This document shows, piece by piece, positions 1 to 6,047 of a DNA stretch of 7,929 nucleotides (positions are counted from its first letter, which is position 1; every line of letters begins with the position of its first letter). Source of the stretch: Helicobacteraceae bacterium (GTDB lineage Bacteria > Campylobacterota > Campylobacteria > Campylobacterales > Sulfurimonadaceae); the NCBI GenBank assembly GCA_027083665.1, contig JALWNV010000191.1, forward strand, positions 6,380 through 14,308. Direction: 5' to 3'. The position numbers and the translations under genes were made by a program. Under the pieces are notes generated by a model. That model had not been told where the DNA came from, made no database searches, and saw only the letters and a program-made list of their open reading frames with translations.

Positions 1-630
1 GCGCGTTACGATATGCTGATCAGTTTCGATCTTCCCGAAAGCGCCGTCGGTTATATCCGGCGCCTGACACTGGCGAAAACGTATGCCGTCGTACTGCTTG
101 AACCTTCCGAGCAAAAACGCCTTTACCCTATCGAAACTTTTCTGGGTCGGACGCTGCGCGAGGAGATCATCGGTGATTTTGCTCCGCAGCAGCCTGAGGT
201 ACCGAAGGCGGTAAAAGAGAAAGCCAAACGTGAAGCGAAGCGGCCCGGGCGCCCGCAGCGGTCCCAAAAGCCGAAGACGCCGTGGGAGAAAAAGAAAAAA
301 GAGTCCCGTTATCTCGGCAAGGATGAAAACGGAAAGCCGATCTTCTCCGGCAAGAGCGGCGAGCGAAACCACCGCTATGACGGTACCCCGCGAAGCGAGG
401 AGGAAAAGGGGCAGCGCAAATCCTACGGCAAGAAGCATGAGGGCGGTGCCGAAAAATCCTACGAAAAGAAACCGCGTCGGGATTTTGACAAGCGCAGCGG
501 TGAAAGAAAACCCAAACCGTTTGACAGCAAAAATCCGTCGAAAAATGAAGGCAGACCCGTCGGCAAAAAGCCTTCGCGCAAAATCAAGCTCGACAAGGTC
601 AAAGGAACGCGGACCGATACCGGGACATGA
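1..630 (+). CDS. C-terminal part of a probable DEAD-box RNA helicase, 5' end outside the window
   Basis: The frame is open from base 1 and ends at TGA 628-630, so only the last 209 residues are visible. The first ~55 residues resemble the end of a helicase C domain: YDMLISFDLP matches the segment before motif VI (typically VDxVINYDLP), and AVVLLEPSEQKRLYPIETFLGR matches the AVTLVTPxE...IExxLGR segment after it. The remaining ~150 residues are a low-complexity tail rich in Lys, Arg, Glu and Gly, with repeated KSYGKK/KSYEKK and SGER words, like the basic RNA-binding tails of CsdA/RhlE-type helicases. Oddly, motif VI (HRxGRxGR), which supplies the arginine finger, is replaced by RRLTLAK. The protein may be an atypical helicase or a non-ATPase derivative. 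Family assignment rests on a short segment, so it is moderately sure; the role (RNA remodelling in the cytoplasm) is inferred. Confidence 0.6.
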   Translation, partial: ARYDMLISFDLPESAVGYIRRLTLAKTYAVVLLEPSEQKRLYPIETFLGRTLREEIIGDFAPQQPEVPKAVKEKAKREAKRPGRPQRSQKPKTPWEKKKKESRYLGKDENGKPIFSGKSGERNHRYDGTPRSEEEKGQRKSYGKKHEGGAEKSYEKKPRRDFDKRSGERKPKPFDSKNPSKNEGRPVGKKPSRKIKLDKVKGTRTDTGT

Positions 631-632
631 GA

Positions 633-638
633 TATAAT
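633..638 (+). promoter_or_regulatory. Candidate -10 box (TATAAT) for the HEPN/MNT pair
   Basis: A perfect TATAAT lies just after the helicase stop codon. It would place transcription start near base 645, about 20 bases before the toxin-type gene. No clear -35 hexamer is seen 16-18 bases upstream (bases 610-615 read CGGACC), which is common for Campylobacterota vegetative promoters. The box supports independent transcription of the two-gene module. It has not been tested against chance occurrence. Confidence 0.5.
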
Positions 639-662
639 ATGAAAAACCTGTAAAAGAGAGGG

Positions 663-1058
663 ATGATGACACAGCGGTGGAAACAGCGTTTCGATAATTA
701 CGAGAAAGCGATAGGGCATCTTCGCAGCGCTGTGGAACGCGAATCGCTTTCAGAGATCGAACAGGCCGGTCTGATACAGTTTTTCGAAGTGTCGTTCGAA
801 TTGGCATGGAAGGTCATGAAAGATTATCTTGAAGCGGAAGGCTATCTTGTCAAAAGCCCGAGAGAAGCGATTAAAACCGCCTACCGGATCGAACTGATCG
901 ATGACGGCGATGTCTGGCTGGATGCCCTTGAAAAACGAAACCTTGCGGCGCATACGTATGATGATTCCATTCTCGATGAATTTCAGGAGCGGATTTCACA
1001 TGAGTATTTTCCGCGGATGGATGTTTTTTATCATATCATGAAACAGAAACGGCGGTGA
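663..1058 (+). CDS. HEPN-domain nucleotidyltransferase-substrate-binding protein (HI0074/HepT-like, toxin-type partner)
   Basis: This 131-residue all-helical protein matches the HI0074-type 'nucleotidyltransferase substrate binding' family, a branch of the HEPN superfamily. The HEPN ribonuclease signature RX4HXY is intact as R92-NLAA-H97-T-Y99. In characterised HepT-MntA pairs the HEPN protein is an RNase toxin, and its partner silences it by adding AMP to the tyrosine of this motif; applying that here is inference. Two ATGs in a row (663 and 666) follow a GAGGG ribosome site, and an in-frame TAA at 651-653 rules out any earlier start. ATG 666 has the better spacing, so the true protein may be one residue shorter. 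The gene is followed at once by the MNT partner. A 60-base sample (781-840) has 25 G/C, lower than neighbouring genes, suggesting acquisition. Confidence 0.85.
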   Translation: MMTQRWKQRFDNYEKAIGHLRSAVERESLSEIEQAGLIQFFEVSFELAWKVMKDYLEAEGYLVKSPREAIKTAYRIELIDDGDVWLDALEKRNLAAHTYDDSILDEFQERISHEYFPRMDVFYHIMKQKRR

Positions 1059-1066
1059 GGCACAGG

Positions 1067-1360
1067 ATGCAGATGCATGATCCGGTTATAGAGAACAGTA
1101 TCAAGGAAGTCATAAAGAGTTTTCCGAATGTGACAGAAGCGATACTGTTCGGTTCACGGGCACTGGGACGGGAAAAGCGGGGTTCGGATGTCGATATCGC
1201 GTTGAAGGGTGCCGTGGATTTGAATACACTTTCTTCCGTAGCACATCGGCTTAACGAAGAAACGAATCTGCCCTATTTTTTCGATGTTGTTGTTTATGAC
1301 AGCATCAAAAATGACGCACTGAAAGAGCATATCGATCGATACGGTGTCAGGATCGTGTGA
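1067..1360 (+). CDS. Minimal nucleotidyltransferase (MntA/HI0073-like, antitoxin-type partner)
   Basis: This is a 97-residue minimal DNA-polymerase-beta-fold nucleotidyltransferase. The signature is complete: G29-S30 followed by S40-D41-V-D43 (GSRALGREKRGSDVDIAL), with a third metal-ligand candidate D73 in FFDVVVY. Family members pair with HEPN proteins; MntA-type enzymes AMPylate and inactivate the toxin, which is the likely role here. ATG 1067 is preferred because GGTGAGG at 1054-1060 sits six bases upstream. An alternative GTG at 1055 overlaps the upstream stop codon (GTGA) but lacks a ribosome site, and ATG 1073 is also possible. The gene is co-transcribed with the HEPN gene at a distance of eight bases. 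A sample (1261-1320) has only 22 G/C in 60, clearly AT-richer than flanking genes. Confidence 0.85.
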   Translation: MQMHDPVIENSIKEVIKSFPNVTEAILFGSRALGREKRGSDVDIALKGAVDLNTLSSVAHRLNEETNLPYFFDVVVYDSIKNDALKEHIDRYGVRIV

Positions 1361-1390
1361 GGCATTTTCCGCAGCGTTTTTGGAGATGCC
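1361..1390. terminator. Weak hairpin between convergent genes
   Basis: GGCAT (1361-1365) pairs with ATGCC (1386-1390), and TTCC (1367-1370) can pair with GGAG (1382-1385) including one G-U pair and a bulged T. The loop contains five T residues. The hairpin fills the 32-base gap between the antitoxin-type gene and the convergent metallo-hydrolase gene. There is no T-run after either arm, so a factor-independent terminator is doubtful. Confidence 0.25.
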
Positions 1391-1392
1391 CT

Positions 1393-1986
1393 TCAGATCG
1401 CCCTGATCCAGTAGGGAACGTTGCGCTGTTCGGCTTTGATGGTCGTGGCCGGGCCGTGACCGGGATAGACCTTCTTGTCGTAATCGATCTGCAGAAATTT
1501 CTTCAGGCTTTTTTTCATCTGTTCAGGGGAGGAGTAGGGAAAGTCGACCCGTCCGATCGACTGGGCGAAGATAAAATCGCCGCTGAACATCGCGTCGCCG
1601 ATTTCGATGGCGGAGCAGCCGGGCGAATGGCCGGGGAAATGCAGGAACTTCACTTCGATGCCGCCGATATCGAACGTCGCATCGCCTTCGACTTCGATAT
1701 CGGGATAGGAAGGCGGCAGGTCCGGCATCCAGCCGCTTTTTTGCAGCAGCATCACGTCGCCTTTGGGGGTGTATAGCGGGATGCCGAAATGCTCTTTGAG
1801 CTCCCGGTTGCTCCAGACATGGTCGAAATGGCCGTGGGTGTTGAGGATGGCGACGGGATCGGTCACGTTGGCTTTCACCCACTCCGCCGCACCGACCCCG
1901 GGATCGATGATGATGTCTTTTGCGTTTTCGGTGACGATATAGCAGTTGGTCTGGTACGGGCCCATCGGCTGTGATTTGATCTGCAT
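1393..1986 (-). CDS. Metallo-beta-lactamase-fold hydrolase, glyoxalase II-like
   Basis: The 197-residue protein has the full MBL-fold metal-binding set: T50-H51-G-H53-F-D55-H56 (THxHxDH), H120 in FPGHSPG, D137 in SGDFIF and H177 in YPGHGP. This spacing and the short length fit the single-domain glyoxalase II-like group of cytoplasmic hydrolases, which use a binuclear metal centre on thioesters or related substrates. The C-terminal substrate-binding extension of true GloB is missing, so S-lactoylglutathione is not assured as substrate. The start is supported by AAAGGAG at 1991-1997, four bases before the ATG. No signal peptide is visible. The gene is transcribed away from the DUF455 gene and converges on the HEPN/MNT pair. 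The exact substrate cannot be told from sequence. Confidence 0.88.
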   Translation of the reverse strand: MQIKSQPMGPYQTNCYIVTENAKDIIIDPGVGAAEWVKANVTDPVAILNTHGHFDHVWSNRELKEHFGIPLYTPKGDVMLLQKSGWMPDLPPSYPDIEVEGDATFDIGGIEVKFLHFPGHSPGCSAIEIGDAMFSGDFIFAQSIGRVDFPYSSPEQMKKSLKKFLQIDYDKKVYPGHGPATTIKAEQRNVPYWIRAI

Positions 1987-2002
1987 GACACTCCTTTGAT
2001 GC

Positions 2003-2012
2003 TAGAATTATA
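2003..2012. promoter_or_regulatory. Overlapping divergent -10 boxes
   Basis: On the minus strand TATAAT occupies 2012-2007, with a ~10-base leader before the AAAGGAG of the metallo-hydrolase. On the plus strand TAGAAT occupies 2003-2008, five bases before ATG 2014. The two hexamers share two base pairs. No convincing -35 element is seen for either. If the plus box is used, the DUF455 transcript would begin at or next to its ATG. Confidence 0.45.
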
Positions 2013-2013
2013 C

Positions 2014-2829
2014 ATGTATTTCTTTTCAACACTCGAAACGATCATCGAAACGGCCTCACCGCAAAAGAAGTACGAGCGTTTTCGCCGTTTTTACAAAGCG
2101 TACGGAGCAGGAGAGGCTGTATTTGAAACGGACGTCGTTCCCAAACACTTCGCATCACCTTCATACGCGGCCTTTTGCGATGTCGTCTCGCCGCAGGCCG
2201 TGCCGAAGCGGAAAAATCCCGCGACGCCGCAGGGACAGATTCTGCTGCTGCATGCCGTCGCCCATATCGAGTACAGCGCCATCGATCTCGCGCTGGACCA
2301 CGCCTACCGTTTCGCCGGCTTGCCGAAAGCGTATTACGACGACTGGCTGGAAGTGGCGGACGACGAGTTCCGGCACTTTTTCATGATAGAAGGCCTGCTG
2401 GAGCAACTCGGAAGCCGCTACGGAGCGCTGCCGGTGCACGATGCGCTGTTTGAAGCGGCGCAGCGGACGACGACGCTGATGGATCGTATGGCGGTCGTGC
2501 CGCGCTACTTCGAGGCCAACGGGCTCGATGCCACGCCGCAGATCCTCAAAAAGCTCGAAACGATACACGGTAACATGCTCATTGACGAGATCGTCGCGAC
2601 GCTGAAAGTCATCTTGAAAGAAGAGGTTGACCATGTCCGCAAAGGCGACCGCTGGTTCGCGTATGCCTGCGAACGTGCCGGCCGGCCGAAATCGGTTTAT
2701 TTCGAGATTATCGACCGCTATTATCCGGGCGGTTATCCGCGGCGGAAGTTCCTGAACGTCGCGGCCCGGAAAGAGGCCGGTTTCAGTTGCGGCGAGCTCA
2801 ACCGGATATCGGATGAAAAGGTCTGTTGA
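2014..2829 (+). CDS. DUF455 family ferritin-like (diiron-type) protein
   Basis: The 271-residue protein matches the DUF455 family, a ferritin-like four-helix group of unknown function. Probable iron ligands are in the expected order: E86 (HIEYSAID), E118 and H121 (DDEFRH), E167 (RYFEANGLD) and E204 with H207 (EEVDHV). The E...ExxH...E...ExxH pattern is that of a diiron carboxylate site, so an oxidase or hydroxylase role is plausible; nothing shows the substrate. ATG 2014 is chosen because MYFFSTLETII resembles the usual family N-terminus. ATG 1999 or TTG 1996 would add five or six residues. None of the starts has a ribosome site, and a TAGAAT box five bases before the ATG suggests a leaderless message. 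The protein appears cytoplasmic and soluble. The gene diverges from the metallo-hydrolase gene. Confidence 0.82.
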   Translation: MYFFSTLETIIETASPQKKYERFRRFYKAYGAGEAVFETDVVPKHFASPSYAAFCDVVSPQAVPKRKNPATPQGQILLLHAVAHIEYSAIDLALDHAYRFAGLPKAYYDDWLEVADDEFRHFFMIEGLLEQLGSRYGALPVHDALFEAAQRTTTLMDRMAVVPRYFEANGLDATPQILKKLETIHGNMLIDEIVATLKVILKEEVDHVRKGDRWFAYACERAGRPKSVYFEIIDRYYPGGYPRRKFLNVAARKEAGFSCGELNRISDEKVC

Positions 2830-2857
2830 AACTTTCTGTAACTATGAGATAAAATTA

Positions 2858-2884
2858 TGATACTATATTGAAATCAGATAGAAT
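2858..2884 (+). promoter_or_regulatory. Candidate promoter region for the heme-PAS-EAL gene
   Basis: The AT-rich 76-base spacer before the sensor gene has two -10 candidates: an extended -10, TGATACTAT (2858-2866), and TAGAAT (2879-2884), the same hexamer seen before the DUF455 gene. Neither has a good -35 at the right distance. I cannot choose between them, and both are AT-rich enough to occur by chance. Confidence 0.33.
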
Positions 2885-2905
2885 AGATCACGGATAAGAG
2901 CACTC

Positions 2906-4363
2906 ATGGAATCATCCCGTTTCAAGGTTACCTCCGACATTATTTCGAAAAAGGCGATTTTCTGGGCTGTCATCCTGTTCGTGGCGATAACACTTGGACG
3001 GCTGGGATACCTTTACCTCGAAATGCAAAACAGCAAGGCACGTCTGGCGAAGACGGGATCGGAGACGTTGAGCGTTTTGACGATGGAGCATCGCGATTAC
3101 TATCAGAAGCTGTTTTCCGACGGGACGATTCCCCTCAGTGACAGGACGCTCCCGGCGCTTCCGGCATACAGCTCTTATGACATCTCCAGACGTTTTTCGA
3201 AGAAGAACTTCTTCCGTATCCGTATCCAGACTGTTTCCGACCGTGCCCGCAACGAACGCAACAAAGCCGACGCGACCGAAACGGAGGCGATCGACTATTT
3301 CAAAACCCATCCTGACGCGGTATCGTACTTCCGCTATATCGATCGTGAGGACGGTGGTTCGTTTTACCAGTATGCCCTTCCTCTGAGGATCACGCAGCGC
3401 TGCCTGAAATGCCACGGCGATCCCGACGAAGCCCCGGCATTCATCAAAAAGCGTTACAAAAATGCCTATGGCTACAAAGTCGGCGACCTTCGCGGCATCC
3501 TCAGTATCAAGACGCCGGAAGCGAAGGTTTCCGCCTTTGTCGCTCCCTCGTTCTGGATTCAGGCGGTGTATGATTTTGTACTTTTCATTGCCGTGTTTTT
3601 CCTCGTGCGCTATCTTATTTTCAAATTCAGGACTTTTTCGCACGACCTCGAAGAGGATGTGGAAAAGAAGACCTCGCAGCTGCGTCAGAGTGTCAAGATG
3701 CTCGACGAGTACAAAAAGGCGCTTGACGACAGCGCTATTGTTTCCAAGGGGGACCTCGAGGGGAACATTACTTATGTTAACGATGCGTTCTGTGCGATCA
3801 CCGGATATACGAAAGAGGAGGTACTCGGCAAAAATCACAATATCCTGCGTCACCCCGATACCCCCGACGAGTTCTACGAGCAGATGTGGGATACGCTATT
3901 GTCGAAACGCCCATGGCACAGCCTGCTGCGCAACAAAACCAAAGACGGCGGTGATTTTTACGTCGAGGCCAATGTCTATCCTATCCTGGATGCGGAGGGT
4001 GAAATACGCGAGTTTATCGCGATCCGCTACGATGTCACCGAGCTGATGCAAAAACGCGAGGAGATTCGCCGAAGCTATACCGTCGACAAGCTGACGGGCC
4101 TGCCGAATCGCAACCGGTTCGTCGAGGATGTCGGCCGTCTGGACAATCCGAATATTGCCCTGGTCAATATCGACGGGTTCAATGCCATCAACGATTTTTA
4201 CGGCATCGACAGCGGGGATGACCTGCTGCGGCAGATGGCGCAGAAGCTGGCGTCGCTAGACGAACCTCTTTACGCTCTATCGGCTCCATTCGGACGAGTT
4301 CGCCATCGTCGGCCGCGGCGTGCTCAGTGCCGAGGAGTTCGTGACCCTGGTTCATCATTATGA
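2906..4363 (+). CDS. Membrane heme/PAS sensor part of a frameshifted c-di-GMP phosphodiesterase
   Basis: The frame starts at ATG 2906 (AAGAG at 2896-2900 as ribosome site). Domains in order: TM1 about residues 17-38; a periplasmic DUF3365 (Tll0287-like) domain with a c-type heme motif C166-L-K-C169-H170; TM2 about 216-240; a short coiled linker; PAS about 270-390 with NHNILRHPDTP; and the start of a GGDEF domain at 394 (DKLTGLPNRN, then NDFYGIDSGDDLL). From about residue 457 the frame reads nonsense (ending GVRDPGSSL), while the continuation of GGDEF and a full EAL domain sit in the next frame. Removing one base within about 4260-4283 gives a single 789-residue protein. The 2371-base span is 3x790+1, which fits one extra base. 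The predicted role is redox- or ligand-sensing control of cyclic di-GMP at the inner membrane. Either a pseudogene or a sequencing error. Confidence 0.85.
   Translation: MESSRFKVTSDIISKKAIFWAVILFVAITLGRLGYLYLEMQNSKARLAKTGSETLSVLTMEHRDYYQKLFSDGTIPLSDRTLPALPAYSSYDISRRFSKKNFFRIRIQTVSDRARNERNKADATETEAIDYFKTHPDAVSYFRYIDREDGGSFYQYALPLRITQRCLKCHGDPDEAPAFIKKRYKNAYGYKVGDLRGILSIKTPEAKVSAFVAPSFWIQAVYDFVLFIAVFFLVRYLIFKFRTFSHDLEEDVEKKTSQLRQSVKMLDEYKKALDDSAIVSKGDLEGNITYVNDAFCAITGYTKEEVLGKNHNILRHPDTPDEFYEQMWDTLLSKRPWHSLLRNKTKDGGDFYVEANVYPILDAEGEIREFIAIRYDVTELMQKREEIRRSYTVDKLTGLPNRNRFVEDVGRLDNPNIALVNIDGFNAINDFYGIDSGDDLLRQMAQKLASLDEPLYALSAPFGRVRHRRPRRAQCRGVRDPGSSL
4260..4283 (+). other. Frameshift site (one extra base) inside the GGDEF domain
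   Basis: Upstream coding ends sensibly at LDEPLY in the first frame, and downstream coding begins sensibly at LYRLHSDEF in the second frame. The second frame is blocked by TAG at 4257-4259, so the shift must lie after it and before about 4284. Removing one base from the TTT at 4269-4271 would restore a continuous reading (DEPLTLYRLHSDEF). There is no long homopolymer or classic slippery heptamer, which argues against programmed frameshifting. Confidence 0.8.
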
Positions 4364-5276
4364 ACAGGAGGTCGAAAATACGGTCTTTACCGTTTACGGG
4401 GACGAGGAGGTGACGTTTTCCATCTCGGTCGGTTTCGGGAGCGGACGGTATGCGCTGGTCAAGGCCGATATGGCGCTGAAACTGGCGAAAAAGCATAAAC
4501 TCGAGTATGCGGTCTACGACGAGACGATGAATCTCGAACGCCAATATGAAAGCAACCTTTTCGTGGCCAGACAGATTCGCAAAGCTCTTGCAAACGGGCA
4601 GGTCACCGCGTATTATCAGCCGATCATGGATATGCGCAGCGGCAAGATCGTCAAGTACGAGGCGCTGGTACGTATCCGTGACGGAAGCGCGCTGCTGCTT
4701 CCGGGCACGTTCCTCGAGGTGGCGAAGAAGACGAAGCAGTATTTCAAGTTGACGAAAACGATGATCGACCTCGTGACCGAGGCCGTCAAACGCTACGATG
4801 TGACGATTTCGATCAACCTTTCCATCGAAGACCTAACCAATGCGGAGATGGTGGCGTTTCTCAAAGAGCGACTGACGGAGAGAGCGGTTGCGTCCGGAAT
4901 GGTCTTTGAACTGCTCGAGAACGAATCGATCGACAATTACGATGAAATGTTGCGGACGATCCGCGAATTCAAAGCGTTCGGGGCAGAGATCGCGATCGAC
5001 GATTTCGGAACGGGGTATTCCAACTTTTCGCATGTATTGCAGCTGGGTGTGGACTATATCAAGATCGACGGTTCGCTCGTCAGGAATATCGTCACGGACA
5101 AACAGTCGCGTGTTCTTGTGGAGGGGATTGTGGAGTTCTCGAAACGTCTGGGGATGAAAACGATCGCCGAATTTGTTGAAAGCGAGGCGATTCTCGAAGC
5201 GCTGCGCGGTATCGGCGTCGATTACGCGCAGGGGTTTTATATCGGAAAGCCGCTTCCCGAGCCTGAACGTCACTGA
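4320..5276 (+). CDS. C-terminal GGDEF-remnant and EAL phosphodiesterase part of the frameshifted gene
   Basis: The frame is open from 4260 to TGA 5274-5276. The GTG at 4320 has no ribosome site and lies inside the GGDEF domain, so separate translation is unlikely. Residue numbers below are for the corrected 789-residue protein. The GGDEF signature is degenerate: H461-S-D-E-F465 (HSDEF) in place of GGDEF, so diguanylate cyclase activity is probably lost. The EAL domain (about 562 to the end) looks catalytically intact: E585-A-L, SINLS, ELLENE, IDDFGTGYS, DYIKIDG, AEFVES and YAQGFYIGKPLP give the metal ligands, general-base lysine and loop-6 residues known for this family. If expressed it would hydrolyse cyclic di-GMP to pGpG. 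The gene's last seven bases overlap the end of the convergent gene. Confidence 0.85.
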   Translation: MLSAEEFVTLVHHYEQEVENTVFTVYGDEEVTFSISVGFGSGRYALVKADMALKLAKKHKLEYAVYDETMNLERQYESNLFVARQIRKALANGQVTAYYQPIMDMRSGKIVKYEALVRIRDGSALLLPGTFLEVAKKTKQYFKLTKTMIDLVTEAVKRYDVTISINLSIEDLTNAEMVAFLKERLTERAVASGMVFELLENESIDNYDEMLRTIREFKAFGAEIAIDDFGTGYSNFSHVLQLGVDYIKIDGSLVRNIVTDKQSRVLVEGIVEFSKRLGMKTIAEFVESEAILEALRGIGVDYAQGFYIGKPLPEPERH

Positions 5277-5289
5277 CGTTCGAAGCGGC
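5249..5289. terminator. Inverted repeat at the convergent gene junction, possible two-way terminator
   Basis: GAACGTC (5265-5271), spacer ACT, then GACGTTC (5275-5281) form a perfect 7-base-pair stem with a three-base loop. Outside it GCCGCTTC (5249-5256) pairs perfectly with GAAGCGGC (5282-5289), leaving an eight-base bulge on the left. The structure covers the stop codons of both convergent genes. There is no proper T-run on either side, so it may instead be a processing or stability element. Confidence 0.4.
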
Positions 5290-5935
5290 TCCTTTCGATG
5301 ATGACCGGATAGAAATAGCCGTACCCGAAATCCTTGTCCGTTTCGACCGTTCCTTCGGCAATGACGGTATCGCCGGTATGGATACCGGATGCATGGGCCG
5401 AGGTGAAGACGAGGTCGTCCGTTCCGGGACGGCCCGAACCGTCTTCGAGATGGACCCAGTCGCGTTTCATGATGCCGCGCGAGATTTTTGTGACGATACC
5501 GCGGACTTTGACTGTTTGGCCTTTGAGGGTAGCCCGGTGTGTGAAGACCTCTTCGACGCTGTAGCCCCCGTCGGCTTTGCGCATGCGTTTTTTCGGAGCG
5601 GTTTTCGGCGTGATATTTTGCAGACGGGGATTATGCATCTGCATTTTTGTCGGAGCCGCGACGGCGAACATAATCCTGTCGAATTTCCGGTGCAGGGTGC
5701 GGCTTTCGAAGTTCGGCATCCACATCTGCGCTTCAAAAGCGACACTGTCACCTTTTTCAACCGGCATCTGCGTGACGGCGACCCAGTAGCGTTTGCCGTG
5801 TTCGTCGACATGCATATAGGTGTATCCGCCGGCATTCATTGTTTCGATGACGGTCGCGACATGGTGTGTCGGGGATTTTGTCGGCATGGCGGATAGGGCC
5901 GCGGTGAGTATGATAAGAAAGAGTAATGTTCTCAT
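5270..5935 (-). CDS. Exported two-domain protein: NrfJ-like domain plus OB-fold domain
   Basis: The 221-residue protein begins with a signal peptide (MRTLLFLIILTAALSA, likely cut after A16), so it should act in the periplasm. Residues about 36-91 (GGYTYMHVDEHGKRYW...NFESRTLHRKFD) match a small domain found in proteins often named NrfJ-like. After a basic linker, residues about 141-219 match an OB-fold module known from periplasmic proteins of Geobacter-type and related bacteria (VRGIVTKISRGIM..WVHLEDGSG...TDKDFGYGYFYPVIIE). I recall both domains as families without settled function; the OB fold is often auto-annotated as nucleic-acid binding, which is unlikely outside the cytoplasm. The start is supported by AAGGA at 5942-5946, six bases before the ATG. 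No cysteine is present after the signal, arguing against heme or disulfide chemistry. The gene converges on and overlaps the EAL gene. Confidence 0.75.
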   Translation of the reverse strand: MRTLLFLIILTAALSAMPTKSPTHHVATVIETMNAGGYTYMHVDEHGKRYWVAVTQMPVEKGDSVAFEAQMWMPNFESRTLHRKFDRIMFAVAAPTKMQMHNPRLQNITPKTAPKKRMRKADGGYSVEEVFTHRATLKGQTVKVRGIVTKISRGIMKRDWVHLEDGSGRPGTDDLVFTSAHASGIHTGDTVIAEGTVETDKDFGYGYFYPVIIERSRFERQ

Positions 5936-5965
5936 GCGTGTTCCTTCGGTAAAGATGTCATCGGT

Positions 5966-5971
5966 ATGATA
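5966..5971 (-). promoter_or_regulatory. Candidate -10 box (TATCAT) for the exported protein gene
   Basis: The minus strand reads TATCAT about 30 bases before the ATG, with a T-rich stretch upstream (minus-strand AATTTTTATAG). This fits a Campylobacterota-type promoter but the match is short. No -35 box is evident. Confidence 0.25.
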
Positions 5972-6041
5972 GCGAATGCTTACTTGTCTATAAAAATTAT
6001 CATTTAGAAAGATTTTATACGCCTTAATACGAAATATTAGT

Positions 6042-6047
6042 TATAAT
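6042..6047 (+). promoter_or_regulatory. Candidate -10 box (TATAAT) for the nadE operon
   Basis: A perfect TATAAT lies 43 bases before the nadE start in the AT-rich divergent spacer (5936-6089), giving a predicted leader of about 35 bases. Upstream sequence is T/A-rich without a recognisable -35. Nothing else was found in the spacer: no riboswitch-like or operator-like repeat. Confidence 0.5.

Noticed and set aside
230..637. Arg/Lys-rich open frame overlapping the helicase tail
   Set aside because: The same low-complexity, purine-rich DNA gives basic peptides in more than one frame; only the 1-630 frame continues the helicase-like domain.
1357..1776. Plus-strand open frame starting inside the antitoxin-type gene's end
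   Set aside because: It is antisense to the metallo-hydrolase gene, which has all metal ligands and a strong ribosome site.
2912..3853. Minus-strand open frame of 313 codons
   Set aside because: It is the shadow of the heme/PAS coding region; the plus strand carries TM segments, CLKCH and PAS motifs.
4260..4283. Programmed ribosomal frameshifting as the explanation for the split EAL gene
   Set aside because: No slippery heptamer, stimulatory hairpin or upstream ribosome-like site is apparent, so mutation or sequencing error is simpler.
5378..5896. Plus-strand open frame of 172 codons
   Set aside because: It is antisense to the exported NrfJ-like/OB-fold gene and has no ribosome site or known motif.
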